A DNA stretch of 64,000 nucleotides from Streptosporangium sp. NBC_01495 (GCF_036250735.1 NZ_CP109430.1:5208001-5272000); one strand, 5' to 3'; positions 1 through 9,740 are shown, counted from the first letter of the stretch. Notes: generated by a model from the sequence alone, not told the origin. Numbers and translations are program-made.

Positions 1-1
1 G

Positions 2-997
2 CCGACGGGGCCGGACGAGGCCGCGCTGATCCTCGCCGGAACCGACACCGGTCTGCGCGTCCCGCTGAACGGAGCCGTGACCGCCCTGCTCGCCGCCGCC
101 GAGGCGTTCCTCGACGAGCTGGCCACCCGGGATGTCACCGTCTGGCGGATCGCCGAACTCCCCGACGGCCCCTCCCTGATCGCCGCCCGCGTGCGAACCG
201 CCCTGGGGATCACCGGCACGGCGCCCTTCGAACCGGTGAGACCTCGGGTCGTGACGCTCGGCCCTGTCGGGGTCATCGGGAGCGCGGGCGTCACCGGAAC
301 CGAGGCCGGAGCCGGGGGTGAGGGAGGAGAGGGCGGAGAGGGCGGAGAGGGCGGAGCCGCGCGGGTCGCGCTCGGGGTGGCGGTCCCGCTGGGGCGGCTG
401 ACCTCCGCGTCGGCCCGGCTGCTCGCGGACGCCGCCTCGGGCGGGGAGATCCGGCTCACACCGTGGCGGGGCGTGGTCCTGCCCGGCCTGGAGCGCGCCG
501 AGGTCGCGGACACGGCCGCCCGGCTGGAGGCCGCCGGGCTGGTCGTCGACCCCGCCTCCCCGTGGGTCGGCGTGACGGCCTGCACCGGCCGCCCCGGCTG
601 CGCCAAGTCCCTGGCCGACGTCCAGGCCGACGCGGCCACCGCCATCGGCCTGACCCCGCCGTCCGGGGCCCTGCCGTTCACAGCCCCGTCACCCGGTGAC
701 GGGCCGTCCGGGAACGAGCCGTCCGGGAACGAGCGGTCCGGGAACGGGCCGTCCGGAAGCGAGCCGTCCGAAGACGGGCCGCCGGTGGCCCCGCCGTCCG
801 GGAGCGGGCCGGGCACCGATACGCTCCCCGTGCACTGGGCGGGCTGCGCCAGGCGCTGCGGCCGCCCGAGGGGGCGGGTCGCGGACGTGGTCGCCACCGG
901 CGACGGCTACCGCCTGGAACTGGACGGCACCGGCCTGACCTGCTCCGGCATCGAGGAGACCGCGGCCGCGGTGGCGGCCGCCAGAGGGGAACTGTGA
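2..997 (+). CDS. cobG: Precorrin-3B synthase CobG (5' end outside window)
   Basis: CobG is a siroheme and [4Fe-4S] monooxygenase that converts precorrin-3A to precorrin-3B in aerobic cobalamin synthesis. The frame is open to the left edge, so the N-terminus is missing and the GTG at 77 is internal. The nitrite/sulfite-reductase-like cluster motif [12 protein letters not shown] lies near 580-615 and the second cysteine pair, [11 protein letters not shown], near 835-870; together they supply the four cluster ligands. Two low-complexity insertions interrupt the fold: a Gly/Glu run (about 317-357) and a SGNEP-type repeat (about 697-785). The TGA stop overlaps the GTG start of cobH (GTGA). Identification is strong from motifs plus neighbours. 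Confidence 0.9.
   Translation, partial: PTGPDEAALILAGTDTGLRVPLNGAVTALLAAAEAFLDELATRDVTVWRIAELPDGPSLIAARVRTALGITGTAPFEPVRPRVVTLGPVGVIGSAGVTGTEAGAGGEGGEGGEGGEGGAARVALGVAVPLGRLTSASARLLADAASGGEIRLTPWRGVVLPGLERAEVADTAARLEAAGLVVDPASPWVGVTACTGRPGCAKSLADVQADAATAIGLTPPSGALPFTAPSPGDGPSGNEPSGNERSGNGPSGSEPSEDGPPVAPPSGSGPGTDTLPVHWAGCARRCGRPRGRVADVVATGDGYRLELDGTGLTCSGIEETAAAVAAARGEL
317..357 (+). repeat. 9-bp repeat encoding Gly-Gly-Glu run in cobG
   Basis: A short in-frame tandem repeat of about 9 bp (core ggagagggc) adds roughly a dozen Gly/Glu residues inside cobG. It looks like a replication-slippage insertion in a surface loop. Confidence 0.75.
697..785 (+). repeat. 15-bp tandem repeat in cobG
   Basis: About five imperfect copies of a 15-bp unit (core ccgtccgggaacgag) encode [15 protein letters not shown] repeats between the two cysteine motifs of CobG. 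Copies differ at one to three bases. The unit keeps frame because 15 is a multiple of three. Confidence 0.8.
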
Positions 998-1620
998 TCG
1001 ACTACGTCCGCGACGGCGCGGAGATCTACCGCCGCTCCTTCGCCACCATCCGCGCGGAGGCCGACCTGGACGGCCTGCCCGCCGACGTCGCCCGGGTCGC
1101 GGTCCGCATGATCCATGCCTGCGGGATGGTCGACCTGGTGAGCGACCTGCGCTGGTCGCCCGGTGTCGTGGCCTCGGCGCGCGAGGCGCTCCGCGCGGGC
1201 GCCCCGGTGCTCTGCGACGCCATGATGGTCGCCTCCGGGGTGACCCGGCGCCGTCTCCCCGCGGGCAACGAGGTGGTCTGCACCCTCGGTGACCCCAGGG
1301 TGCCGGAACTCGCCGCGGAGCTGGGCACCACCCGCAGCGCCGCCGCACTGGAGCTGTGGCGAGACAGGCTCCAGGGCTCGGTGGTCGCGATCGGCAACGC
1401 GCCGACCGCGCTGTTCCGGCTGCTGGAGATGGTCGAGGAGGGCGCGGGCCGCCCGGCCGCCGTACTCGGCGTCCCGGTCGGCTTCATCGGCGCCGCCGAG
1501 TCCAAGCAGGCCCTCGCCGAGCACCCGGCGAATCTGGAGTACCTGGTCGTGAACGGACGCCGGGGCGGAAGCGCGATGACCGCCGCCGCGGTCAACGCGA
1601 TGGCGAGTGAGGAAGAATGA
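994..1620 (+). CDS. cobH: Precorrin-8X methylmutase CobH
   Basis: CobH moves the C-11 methyl group of precorrin-8X to C-12, giving hydrogenobyrinate. The 208-residue protein has the usual family length and begins [16 protein letters not shown]. It carries the conserved RMIHACGM segment with the catalytic histidine, followed by DLRWSPGVV. The GTG start overlaps the cobG stop and the gene's own TGA overlaps the ATG of cobIJ, so the three genes are translationally coupled. No oddities seen. Confidence 0.95.
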   Translation: MIDYVRDGAEIYRRSFATIRAEADLDGLPADVARVAVRMIHACGMVDLVSDLRWSPGVVASAREALRAGAPVLCDAMMVASGVTRRRLPAGNEVVCTLGDPRVPELAAELGTTRSAAALELWRDRLQGSVVAIGNAPTALFRLLEMVEEGAGRPAAVLGVPVGFIGAAESKQALAEHPANLEYLVVNGRRGGSAMTAAAVNAMASEEE

Positions 1621-3146
1621 GCGACGACGTGACCGGACGGCTGTGGGGCGTGGGGCTCGGACCCGGCGACCCCGAACTGGTGACCGTCAAGGCCGCCCGC
1701 CTGATCGGCCAGGCGGACGTGATCGCCTTCCACAGTGCCCGCCACGGCCGGAGCATCGCCCGCTCGGTGGCCGCCCCCTACCTGCGGGAGGGGCAGGTCG
1801 AGGAGGCGCTCATCTACCCGCTCACCACCGAGACCACCGACCACCCGGGCGGCTACCAGGGGGCGATCGACGACTTCTACGCCGCCTGCGCGGTGCGGCT
1901 GGCGGCACATCTGGACGCCGGGCGCGACGTCGTGGTGCTGTGCGAGGGCGACCCGCTCTTCTACGGCTCGTACATGCACATGCACAAGCGCCTGTCGCAC
2001 CGCTACGTCACCGAGGTCGTGCCGGGCGTGACGTCGGTGAGCGGCGCCTCGGCGGTCCTGGGGCGCCCGCTGGTCGAGCGGGACGAGATCCTGACCGTGC
2101 TGCCGGGGACGCTCCCGGCCGAGGTGCTCGCCGAGCGCCTGGCGACCACCGACTCGGCGGCGGTGCTGAAGCTCGGCCGTACGTTCACCAAGGTCCGCGA
2201 CGCGCTGGCCGAGGCCGGGCGTCTCGACGAGGCCTGGTACGTCGAGCGCGCCACCACCGGGCAGCAGCGCCTGGCCCCCCTCGCCGAGGTCGACCCCGGC
2301 AGCGTCCCGTACTTCTCGCTGGCACTGATCCCGAGCCCCGTCAACGCGGCGAGTCCCGCGCCCGCCGCCGAAGCCGGGACACCGGCTGACGCGAGGTCGC
2401 GCGGCGAGGTGGTCGTGGTGGGGCTCGGCCCCGCCGGGCGGCCGTGGCTGACCCCGGAGGCGCAGGAGGCGCTGGCCGGTGTCGACGAACTCGTCGGGTA
2501 CGGCCCCTACCTGGACCGCGTCCCGCCCAACCCGCGCCAGCGCCGCCACCCCACCGACAACCGGGTGGAGGCCGAACGGGCCGCGCACGCGCTGGAGCTG
2601 GCCGCGGCCGGATCGAGGGTGGCCGTGGTCTCCTCGGGCGACCCCGGGGTGTTCGCGATGGCCAGCGCGGTGCTGGAGGTGGCGTGCGAGCCGAGGTTCG
2701 CGGACGTGCCGGTACGGGTGCTGCCCGGCCTGACCGCGGCGCACGCGGTGGCCAGCAGGGCCGGTGCGCCCCTCGGCCACGACTACTGCGTGCTGTCGCT
2801 GTCGGACCTGCTCAAGCCCTGGGAGGTGGTCGCCGAGCGGATCAGCGCCGCGGCCAAGGCCGACCTCGTCCTGGCGATCTACAACCCGGCGTCGAAGAGC
2901 CGTACCTGGCAGGTGGCCGCCGCGCGGGACCTGCTGCTGGAGCACCGGGCGCCGGAGACCCCGGTGGTCGTCGGCCGCGACGTCGGCGGGCCCCGGGAGA
3001 GCATGACCGTCACCACCCTCGGCGACCTGGACCCCGACGCGATCGACATGCGCTGCCTGCTTTTGGTGGGCTCGTCCACCACGCGGGTGGCCGAGCGGGG
3101 TGACGGCAGCCGGGTCGTGTTCACCCCCCGCCGTTACCCCGCGTAA
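1617..3146 (+). CDS. cobIJ: Fused precorrin-2 C20- / precorrin-3B C17-methyltransferase
   Basis: This is a 509-residue bifunctional SAM-dependent tetrapyrrole methylase, the CobI-CobJ fusion common in actinomycetes. The N-terminal CobI domain (about 1-245) starts with [21 protein letters not shown] and has [12 protein letters not shown] short Ala/Pro/Glu linker (about 245-262) leads to the CobJ domain, which has [21 protein letters not shown] and [11 protein letters not shown]. Both SAM-binding GDP motifs are intact, so both steps (C-20 methylation of precorrin-2; C-17 methylation with ring contraction of precorrin-3B) should work. It overlaps cobH by 4 bp and ends the + strand cobalamin operon; the downstream DNA is gene debris. 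Confidence 0.95.
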   Translation: MSDDVTGRLWGVGLGPGDPELVTVKAARLIGQADVIAFHSARHGRSIARSVAAPYLREGQVEEALIYPLTTETTDHPGGYQGAIDDFYAACAVRLAAHLDAGRDVVVLCEGDPLFYGSYMHMHKRLSHRYVTEVVPGVTSVSGASAVLGRPLVERDEILTVLPGTLPAEVLAERLATTDSAAVLKLGRTFTKVRDALAEAGRLDEAWYVERATTGQQRLAPLAEVDPGSVPYFSLALIPSPVNAASPAPAAEAGTPADARSRGEVVVVGLGPAGRPWLTPEAQEALAGVDELVGYGPYLDRVPPNPRQRRHPTDNRVEAERAAHALELAAAGSRVAVVSSGDPGVFAMASAVLEVACEPRFADVPVRVLPGLTAAHAVASRAGAPLGHDYCVLSLSDLLKPWEVVAERISAAAKADLVLAIYNPASKSRTWQVAAARDLLLEHRAPETPVVVGRDVGGPRESMTVTTLGDLDPDAIDMRCLLLVGSSTTRVAERGDGSRVVFTPRRYPA

Positions 3147-3262
3147 CCTGCCGGACCGGAGGGCGCGCGGGGGTTGGGCGGACCGTGCGGCGGATCACCG
3201 GAGAACCCGGGACCAGGCGTGCCACCGTCAACGGCGCCCGGGGGGACGAGGCGGTTCCTCGC

Positions 3263-3556
3263 TCAGTCGTCGAGGAGCCGCCAGGTGGTGAGGGCGAGCC
3301 GGTCCAGCAGCAGTTCGTCGAGCGGGCCCGGCGGGCCGGGGCGTTCCAACCACACCGTGCCGATCTCCTCCCCGTCGAGTGTGATCGGCATCGTGGTGGA
3401 CGCGGGTGGCGCCGGGGCGGACGTCTCCCCGCCGCCGGGCGACATGCGGATCACCCGCCCCGTGCCGTGCAGCCGGACCCCGGCCACGCACTCGGCCAGG
3501 CCCGCCGAGGCCCGCGCGAGCGTCGGAAGATCCACCCGTCGGCGCATCAGCGTGTC
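3263..3556 (-). pseudogene. Truncated regulator fragment (CdaR/PucR-like), cut by IS200/IS605
   Basis: About 95 codons read through VDLPTLARASAGLAECVAGV and end at WLERPGPPGPLDELLLDRLA. This resembles the GAF-like middle part of PucR/CdaR-type transcription regulators. The upstream half is missing because the IS200/IS605 right end abuts it at about 3557. The frame stops at 3263, before any helix-turn-helix, so it is truncated on both sides. The family call rests on my recognition of the short pattern and is tentative. Confidence 0.45.
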
Positions 3557-3565
3557 TTGACGTGC

Positions 3566-3587
3566 TCCTCCATATGAGTGTGGAGGA
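3566..3587. other. IS right-end hairpin (tnpB side)
   Basis: Perfect 7-bp stem TCCTCCA / TGGAGGA with an 8-nt loop, just inside the tnpB-proximal element end. In this family such hairpins are bound by TnpA, and the same end forms the scaffold of the TnpB guide RNA (omega RNA) in characterised members. Confidence 0.65.
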
Positions 3588-3599
3588 TTCCCGTGCCGC

Positions 3600-4913
3600 T
3601 TACGCGGCAGCTCGCGGCGCGGGTGCGCCGGAGACTGTGGAACGGGATGCTTGACGCTTCGCCGACCCCGATACCCCGGAGTCTCCACGTCCTGTGACCG
3701 CCCATCCGGCGGCAGAGTTGTACCGATGAAGCTGGTTTCTGGCGGCGTTGGTGTCGGCGTTGCCGATCCATCCGCACGCCGGGTTCTTGCACACGAACCG
3801 GGACCGGGACTCACGTGAGCCCGCCGTGGTCGTGTGGCAGCGGTGACATTCCCGCGAGGTGCCGTGGGGTCGGACCTTCGCCACGAGCCCGCCCCGGTCG
3901 GCGGCCTTGTAGGTCAGCAACTCGACCGTCCGGCCCCATGCCTCGCCCGCGATAGCGCGGTTCAGGCCGCGCTTCTGGGCGACCTTGACGCCCGGTTCCT
4001 CCACGGTCCCGGACGCGGACGCCGTCATGTTGCCGATTTTCAGGTCTTCGACCACGATCGCGGAGTAGGTGTCCGCGAGGGCGGTGGTGCTCTGGTGCTG
4101 CCAGTCGAGGGCTCGGCGTTTGGCTGTCGCGCGGAGCTTCGCGATCTGGTCGTAGGTGCGGGTCAGCCGCATGGAGAGCGGCTGCCCCTTCGTGGTGGTC
4201 TTCCTCTGGCGGGCGGATTTGCGTTCCAACCGCAGCAACCGCTCCGCCTGCCCAGTGGTGAGCCACGAACCGTGGCCGAGGTGTTCTCCGGTGGACAATG
4301 CCAAGGGGATGACGATGCCCCGGTCCATGCCGGCCTTCGGCCCTCGGTGCGGGGCAGGGGCGGCGACGACGGTCTCGGTGCGGAACACGATGTTCCACCC
4401 GTGGGCTTTCTTGACGAGGCGGGCCCCGGTGATCCGTCCGGCGGGGCCGCCCTTGGTCACGCCGGGCAGGTCCTTGGTCCATCGGAACCGTACCCGGCCG
4501 ACCTTGGGCAGGTTGACCGCGCCCCAGCGCCGGTTGATCCGCGTGATTTGCAGGTCGCGGGCCTGGGGGACGTCGATGGCGGCCTGGGATCGGAATCGGC
4601 CCTTGAACGTCGGGCGCTTGGCGGGGTGGTTGGGGTTGAAGAAGTTCGCCCACGCCTGCCGGTAGGTCTTCAAGACCGCTTGCGCGGCCTGCGCGGGAAG
4701 CCGCCCCATCCAGTCGATCTCATGACGGGCAACGCGGATCGCCGCGTCACACTCCTTGAGTGAGGCCAGGCGATCGGGACGGAACGTGCAGAACTCGTGG
4801 AGCAGGTTCCACAGTGCGCGAGCGGTGTGCGCCTGACCGTCCAAGACGGCCGACTGCCGCTCGCCCAGATCCAGGCACGCCACCTGCGCACGAGTCCGTT
4901 TCACCGTTTCCAC
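3600..4913 (-). CDS. tnpB: RNA-guided endonuclease TnpB (IS200/IS605)
   Basis: TnpB proteins are omega-RNA-guided RuvC nucleases, the ancestors of Cas12, that promote retention of the transposon. The sequence has a helical N-terminal part, RuvC-I in GMDRGIVIPLAL, RuvC-II in AIVVEDLKIGNM, a zinc ribbon (ECHRCH ... CKNPACG) and RuvC-III in NADTNAARN. All three acidic catalytic positions are therefore present. The frame stays open far upstream through the tnpA gene; I chose the GTG at 4913 (MVETVKRTRAQV). GTGs at 4904 and 4973 are alternatives, and no ATG is in frame nearby. The gene diverges from tnpA. The C-terminal tail beyond the RuvC-III motif is about 45 residues. It looks intact. Confidence 0.85.
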   Translation of the reverse strand: METVKRTRAQVACLDLGERQSAVLDGQAHTARALWNLLHEFCTFRPDRLASLKECDAAIRVARHEIDWMGRLPAQAAQAVLKTYRQAWANFFNPNHPAKRPTFKGRFRSQAAIDVPQARDLQITRINRRWGAVNLPKVGRVRFRWTKDLPGVTKGGPAGRITGARLVKKAHGWNIVFRTETVVAAPAPHRGPKAGMDRGIVIPLALSTGEHLGHGSWLTTGQAERLLRLERKSARQRKTTTKGQPLSMRLTRTYDQIAKLRATAKRRALDWQHQSTTALADTYSAIVVEDLKIGNMTASASGTVEEPGVKVAQKRGLNRAIAGEAWGRTVELLTYKAADRGGLVAKVRPHGTSRECHRCHTTTAGSRESRSRFVCKNPACGWIGNADTNAARNQLHRYNSAAGWAVTGRGDSGVSGSAKRQASRSTVSGAPAPRAAA

Positions 4914-4937
4914 CAGCCGATCATATCGTTTGGTGTC

Positions 4938-5357
4938 ATGGAAGATGATCGGGATGTTCGTAAAGGCAGGCACTGTGTTCACGAACTGTCCGCACACTTG
5001 GTGTTCGTGACGAAGTACCGCAGGAATGTCTTCACCGCGCCGATGCTGACCCGATGCGAAGAGATCATGAGGGACGTCTGCGCCGGCTTCGAATGCGAAC
5101 TCCTTGAGTTCAACGGCGAAGACGACCATGTCCACCTGCTCGTCGGCTTTCCCCCCAAGGTCGCGCTCTCGACCCTGGTCAACTCGCTTAAGGGCGTCTC
5201 CGCCCGTTACCTGCGCAAGGAATACGACTCCCACGTCCGCGAGTACCTGTGGGGCGGCCACTTTTGGTCCCGCTCCTACTACGCGGGCTCGACCGGCGGC
5301 GCGAACCTGGCCACCGTCAGGAAGTACATTCAGGGCCAAGACCGGCCCACCCGCTAA
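4938..5357 (+). CDS. tnpA: IS200/IS605 transposase TnpA (HUH-Y1)
   Basis: This 139-residue Y1 transposase cuts and rejoins single-stranded transposon ends. The HUH motif is HVHLL (about residues 67-71) and the catalytic tyrosine lies in VRKYIQGQ near the C-terminus. The preceding HLVFVTKYRR, LKGVSARYLR and FWSRSYYAGS segments are typical of the family. The ATG at 4938 gives the usual length and is preferred over the open upstream frame. The start region overlaps the 5' region of divergent tnpB. No frameshift is visible, so the element may still be autonomous. Confidence 0.9.
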   Translation: MEDDRDVRKGRHCVHELSAHLVFVTKYRRNVFTAPMLTRCEEIMRDVCAGFECELLEFNGEDDHVHLLVGFPPKVALSTLVNSLKGVSARYLRKEYDSHVREYLWGGHFWSRSYYAGSTGGANLATVRKYIQGQDRPTR

Positions 5358-5406
5358 GATCCAAGCACGCTCGCGCCCTAGAGGACACTCCCGCGCGAGC
5401 CTTCAC

Positions 5407-5426
5407 CTCCCCCGTAAACGGGGGAG
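5407..5426. other. IS left-end hairpin (tnpA side)
   Basis: Perfect 9-bp stem CTCCCCCGT / ACGGGGGAG with a 2-nt AA centre, about 50 bp after the tnpA stop. It is probably the left-end structure recognised by TnpA. Confidence 0.65.
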
Positions 5427-5490
5427 CACCGGCCCGCATCCCGATAGAAAATCACGACGCGGAGCGCACCCTCGGCCTCCGAATCCAACC

Positions 5491-5686
5491 GCGATCTCGG
5501 TGGGCTACCGCTTGGCCCCCGAGCATCCGTTCCCGGCCGCCCTGGACGACGCCTACGCCGTACTGACCTGGGCGGCCGAGCACGCGGCCGAGCTCGGCGT
5601 CGACTCGGAGCTGATCGCGGTCGAAGGTCACAGCGCCGGCGCGGGGATCGCGACCGCGGTGGCGTTGCGGGCGCGTGACCAGCGGG
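5491..5686 (+). pseudogene. Alpha/beta-hydrolase (HSL-type esterase) fragment
   Basis: About 65 codons in one frame read VGYRLAPEHPFPAALDDAY, then a helix-rich stretch, then VEGHSAGAG with the GxSxG nucleophile serine, and ALRARDQRG. This is the core of a hormone-sensitive-lipase-family esterase. The N-terminal oxyanion (HGG) region and the C-terminal Asp/His part are absent. The left boundary is next to the IS end; on the right the sequence switches abruptly, and out of frame, into an ABC-transporter membrane domain at about 5680-5690. It cannot encode a working enzyme. Confidence 0.8.
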
Positions 5687-6648
5687 GCCGCGGATCCGTT
5701 TCCAGTTTCGAACGCGGCCGTCGAGTTCGTGCAGGGGATCTCGGTCGTCAAGGCGTTCGGCGGGGGCGAGCGCGCCCACCGTGGATTCCTCACGGCCGCG
5801 GACGATTTCACCGACATCTTCTCCCGCTGGGTGCTCGGCATCTCCGGGATCGCCGCCGCGATGACGCTGTCGCTGTCGCCGCCGTTCGTGCTGCTGGTCG
5901 TGCTGACCGGCGGTACGGCTCTGATCACGACCGGCTCCATGGTCCCGGCGGATCTGCTCCCCTTCCTGCTGCTGGGGCTGGGACTGACCGCCCCGGTGGC
6001 GGCTCTCGGCCACGGCTTCGACGACCTGCAGGCCGCCCGGCGCGCGGTCGGCCGGATCCGGGACGTGCTCGCGGTGCCGTCGACACCGGAGCCCGCGCAC
6101 CCGGTCGCGCCGCGGGGGCACCGGGTGGAACTGCGTGACGTCCGATTCGGTTACGAAGCCGATCACGAGGTGCTGCGCGGGATCGACCTGGTGCTCGAAC
6201 CGGGGACGGTCACCGCGATCGTGGGACCTTCGGGAGGCGGAAAGTCCACGCTGGTCCAGCTGCTGCCCCGGTTCTTCGACCCGACCCACGGTTCGGTCGT
6301 CCTGGGCGGTGTCGATCTCCGCGAGCTCGGCAGCCGGGAGCTCTACCGGATGGTCTCCTTCGTCTTCCAGGACGTTCGCCTGCTGCGCGCGTCGGTCGCG
6401 GACAATATCGCGCTGGCGGTACCGCGTGCCGACCTCGACGACGTGGTGCGCGCCGCCCGGCTGGCGAACGTTCACGATCGGATTCTCAAGCTGCCGGGCG
6501 GATACGAGTCGGTGATCGGTGAGGACGTCGAACTGTCGGGTGGAGAGGCACAGCGGATCTCGCTCGCACGCGCGCTGCTCGCCGCCACACCCGTCCTGGT
6601 GCTCGACGAGGCGACCTCCTTCGCCGACCCGCAGACCGAACAGGCTGT
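5687..6648 (+). pseudogene. ABC exporter fragment 1 (siderophore-type, truncated both ends)
   Basis: The sequence picks up inside the last transmembrane part of an ABC exporter (AAVEFVQGISVVKAFGGG) and runs through a complete nucleotide-binding domain: Walker A GPSGGGKST, signature LSGGEAQRISLARAL, Walker B LVLDEAT. It then breaks at DPQTEQAVAW (about 6648). Most of the membrane domain and the last ~60 residues are missing. The style of the domain and the tandem partner resemble paired half-transporters for siderophores (IrtA/IrtB or YbtP/YbtQ). The deletion joins it out of frame to a second ABC gene. Confidence 0.75.
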
Positions 6649-8108
6649 TGCGTGGTGTGTATCACCGTTTCGGCGATCATCTGGCCCGACTGCCCCTCGG
6701 CTGGTTCACCGCTCGCCGCGTCGGGGAGGTGTCGGTCCTGGCCGGCGAGGGCGTCCTGCAGGCGATGGGCGTGGCGGCGCATCTGCTGGCACCGTTCATC
6801 TCCGCCTGGGTGACTCCGCTGACGATCGTCGTCGTGATGCTCGCCTTCGACTGGCGGATGGGGTTGGCCGCGTTGGCCGCCCTACCGGTCGTGGCGGCGA
6901 TCCAGGCCTGGACGGGACGCTCGATGGCCGCCGGCGACGCCGAGCGGGCCGAACGCGGCGACGAGGCCACCGGGAGAGTCATCGAGTATCTCCAGGCCCA
7001 GCCGGTGCTGCGCGCCGGCGGCCGGACCGCCGAACACCTCCGGTCGCTCGACGACGCATTGTCCGGACTTCAGCGCGCGGCCCGCCGTTCCACGCTGTCG
7101 GCGCTGCCCGGCGTACTGGGCCTGACGCTCACGGTGCAGGCGATGTTCACCGCGCTGTTGACCCTGGGCGCCTACCTCGCACTCACCGGGAGCATCGGTG
7201 CGGCGGAGGTTCTGGCGATCCTGGTACTCGCCGCCCGCTGCGCCGATCCGCTGCTGTCGCTGTCGGATATCGGCGGCAAACTGCGCGGCGCGCGCTTCGA
7301 GCTGGCGAGACTCGACACGGTGTTGCGCACCGAGCCGCTGCCGCAGGCCCGCGAACCGATCCGGCCGGTACGCCATGACCTGGCGTTCGAGTCCGTCGCC
7401 TTCCGGCACGGCGACCGCACGGTGATCGACGACCTGTCGTTGTCCGTGCCGGCGGGACAGCGGCTCGCCGTCGTCGGACCGTCGGGGGCGGGTAAGAGCA
7501 CACTGTTGCAGCTGCTCGCGCGGTTCTACGACGTGGACGAGGGCGTGGTGCGCGTGGGAGGCGTGGACGTGCGCGCGATCCGTACCGAGGTGTTGATGGA
7601 GCAGATCGCCATCGTCTTCCAGGACGTCTACCTCTTCGACGGCACGATCGAGGACAACGTGCGTCTCGGCCGTCCCGACGCCGACGAGGCCGAGGTGCGG
7701 GCGGCGGCGACCGCGGCGCGACTGGACGAGGTGATCGGGCGACTGCCCGGCGGATGGGCGACGAACGTCGGCGAGGGCGGCGCGCTGCTGTCGGGTGGCG
7801 AGCGCCAGCGTGTCTCGATCGCGCGGGCGCTGCTGAAGGACGCGCCCGTCGTGCTGCTGGACGAGGTGACCTCCGCGCTGGACCCGGTGAACGAGACGGC
7901 CGTGCACGAAGGCATCGAGCGCCTGATGGCGGGCCGGACGGTGGTGATGGTGGCGCACCGGATGCGGACCGTCCAACGCGCCGATCGCGTCGTCTTCCTG
8001 GACGGCGGCCGGATCGTGGAGGAGGGCGGCCACGACGACCTGCTGCGCCGCGGTGGCCGCTACGCCGATTTCTGGGAGGTTTCCATGACACCGATGGCGG
8101 GTGAGTGA
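6649..8108 (+). pseudogene. ABC exporter fragment 2 (N-terminus deleted)
   Basis: From about 6650 a different frame encodes the rest of a second ABC half-exporter: VYHRFGDHLARLPLGWF, four to five hydrophobic helices, and a full nucleotide-binding domain (Walker A GPSGAGKST, signature LSGGERQRVSIARALL, Walker B VLLDEV followed by TSALDP, then the H-loop region VMVAHRMRTVQRAD). The first transmembrane helix or two and the start codon are missing. Roughly 490 residues remain of an expected ~580. An in-frame start exists upstream in fragment 1's DNA (6519), so a shortened product could be made, but it would lack the first helices. Confidence 0.75.
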
Positions 8109-8191
8109 GCCGGCGTGTCGTTCGATCCCCTGTCGCGGGACCGTCGCGCCGACCGGCCCTCACGGTTCGCCGACGCGCCGGACCCGGCCGC

Positions 8192-9004
8192 TCAAACCGG
8201 TCCCCGCCCGCCGGGGTCGGTCACGGTCTCCAACCAGGCGAGCGCGGCCTCGACGGTCCCCACCGAGGTCACCCCATCGGGCGGGGGCGGGCGGCGCACG
8301 ATCACGACCGGCAGCCCCAGCTCGCGGGCGGCCAGCAGCTTCGCGGTGGTCATCTCACCGCCGCTGTCCTTGGTGACCAGCACCTCCACCCGGTGCTCGC
8401 GCATCAGCGCCAGCTCCCCGTCCACCGTGAACGGCCCCCGGCTGAGCAGCACCTCCAGGCGTCGCGGGACGAGCGGTCCCGGCGTGTCCACCGAGCGGGC
8501 CAGGAACCACTGGCCGTCGAGGCCGGCGAAGACCGGCAGGCTGCGGCGTCCCGTGGTGAGGAACACCCGCTCCCCCAGCGAGGGCAGCAGCTCGGCGGCG
8601 GCCTCCAGAGAGGGCACCCAGCGCCAGTCGTCGCCGGGAGCCTCCCGCCAGCCGGGCCGCCGCAGGATCAGCAGCGGCAGGCCGGCCCGGTCCGCCGCCT
8701 CGACCGCCGAGGCGGTCATCCGGGCCGCGAACGGGTGCGTGGCGTCCACGACGACGTGGACGTCGTGCTCCGCCAGCCACGCCGCGAGGCCGCCGGGGCC
8801 GCCGAAGCCGCCCTCGCGCACCTCCCCCACCGGCAGCTTCGGGTCGCGTACCCGGCCGGCCAGGGAGGACACCACGTGCGTCCGCGCGCGGTCGGCGAGC
8901 GCGGCGGCCAGCCGCCTGGCCTCGTCGGTGCCGCCCAGTATCAGGACGTTCAGCGTGTTCGGCGTGTTCGGCACACCGTCACCTCGGGACGCGGAGTCAG
9001 TCAC
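8192..9004 (-). CDS. cobK: Precorrin-6A reductase CobK
   Basis: CobK reduces the C18-C19 double bond of precorrin-6A with NADPH. The N-terminal Rossmann motif is NVLILGGTDEARRLAAAL. Family hallmarks follow: SSLAGRVRDPKLPVGEVREGGFGG, VVDATHPFAARM, LLILRRPGW and VTKDSGGEMTTAKL. At 270 residues it is of normal length, with ~17 extra residues ahead of the Rossmann strand, so a slightly later start is possible. It is the last gene of the minus-strand cob operon and overlaps cobM by 8 bp. Confidence 0.95.
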   Translation of the reverse strand: MTDSASRGDGVPNTPNTLNVLILGGTDEARRLAAALADRARTHVVSSLAGRVRDPKLPVGEVREGGFGGPGGLAAWLAEHDVHVVVDATHPFAARMTASAVEAADRAGLPLLILRRPGWREAPGDDWRWVPSLEAAAELLPSLGERVFLTTGRRSLPVFAGLDGQWFLARSVDTPGPLVPRRLEVLLSRGPFTVDGELALMREHRVEVLVTKDSGGEMTTAKLLAARELGLPVVIVRRPPPPDGVTSVGTVEAALAWLETVTDPGGRGPV

Positions 9005-9740
9005 GGCAGCGGGCGGCCGAGTACAGGTGGCTGTCGGGAAACTCCGAGGCGGTCAGCACGCGGCCGACGACGATCACCGCGGTACGGAGGATCCCCGCCT
9101 CGCGAACCTGCCCGGCGATGTCGGCCAGGGTGCCGCGCAGGATCACCTCGTCGTCACGGCTGGCCCTGGCCACCACGGCCACCGGGCAGTCGGCGCCGTA
9201 GTTGGGGACGAGCTCCGCCGCGACGGCCTCGATACGCTGCACCGCCAGGTGCAGGACCATCGTGGCCCGGCTGCGGCCGAGCGTGCCGAGGTCCTCGCCC
9301 TCGGGCATGGGGGTGGCGCGCACCGAGGTCCGGGTCAGCACGATCGTCTGCCCCACCCCCGGCACGGTGAGCTCGCGCCGCAGCGACGCCGCGGCGGCGG
9401 CGAAGGCGGGCACGCCCGGGATCACCTCGTACGGCACTCCCTCGGCGTCCAGCCTGCGCATCTGCTCGGCCATCGCGCTGAACACCGACGGGTCGCCGGA
9501 GTGCAGCCTGGCCACGTCGTGCCCGGCCCCGTGGGCGGCGACCATCTCCGCGACGATCTCCTCCAGGGCCATCCTCGCGGTGTCGACGAGCCGCGCGCCC
9601 GGCGGGCACGACTCCAGCAGTTCTGCCGGGACCAGCGACCCGGCGTACAGGCACACCGGCGCGGACGCGATCGCCCGCTGGCCCCGCACGGTGATGAGAT
9701 CCGCGGCGCCCGGCCCGGCACCGACGAAACGTACCGTCAT
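8997..9740 (-). CDS. cobM: Precorrin-4 C11-methyltransferase CobM
   Basis: CobM is the SAM-dependent methylase that adds the C-11 methyl group to precorrin-4. The start [19 protein letters not shown] carries the first SAM-binding loop. [27 protein letters not shown] and [15 protein letters not shown] are classic for CobM/CbiF. The ATG at 9740 overlaps the cobL stop (ATGA) and gives the expected 247 residues; the longer open frame upstream is cobL in another phase. The gene lies between cobL and cobK in one operon. Confidence 0.95.
   Translation of the reverse strand: MTVRFVGAGPGAADLITVRGQRAIASAPVCLYAGSLVPAELLESCPPGARLVDTARMALEEIVAEMVAAHGAGHDVARLHSGDPSVFSAMAEQMRRLDAEGVPYEVIPGVPAFAAAAASLRRELTVPGVGQTIVLTRTSVRATPMPEGEDLGTLGRSRATMVLHLAVQRIEAVAAELVPNYGADCPVAVVARASRDDEVILRGTLADIAGQVREAGILRTAVIVVGRVLTASEFPDSHLYSAARCRD

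Larger units (their letters stand above)
3557..5445. mobile_element. IS200/IS605-family element (tnpA + tnpB, divergent)
   Basis: The element holds divergent tnpA (+) and tnpB (-) and is bounded by short subterminal hairpins instead of inverted repeats, as expected for the single-strand peel-and-paste transposition of this family. The tnpB-side end carries a hairpin at 3566-3587 followed outward by TCAAG (minus strand, 3560-3556), a plausible right-end cleavage site. The tnpA-side end carries a hairpin at 5407-5426; the exact left-end boundary is uncertain by about 20 bp. It has landed inside the regulator fragment on one side and beside an esterase fragment on the other. Confidence 0.75.

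Noticed and set aside
1026..2945. Long minus-strand ORF (639 codons) opposite cobH/cobIJ
   Set aside because: Shadow of the G+C-biased third positions of clearly coding plus-strand genes; composition is His/Arg/Gln-rich nonsense.
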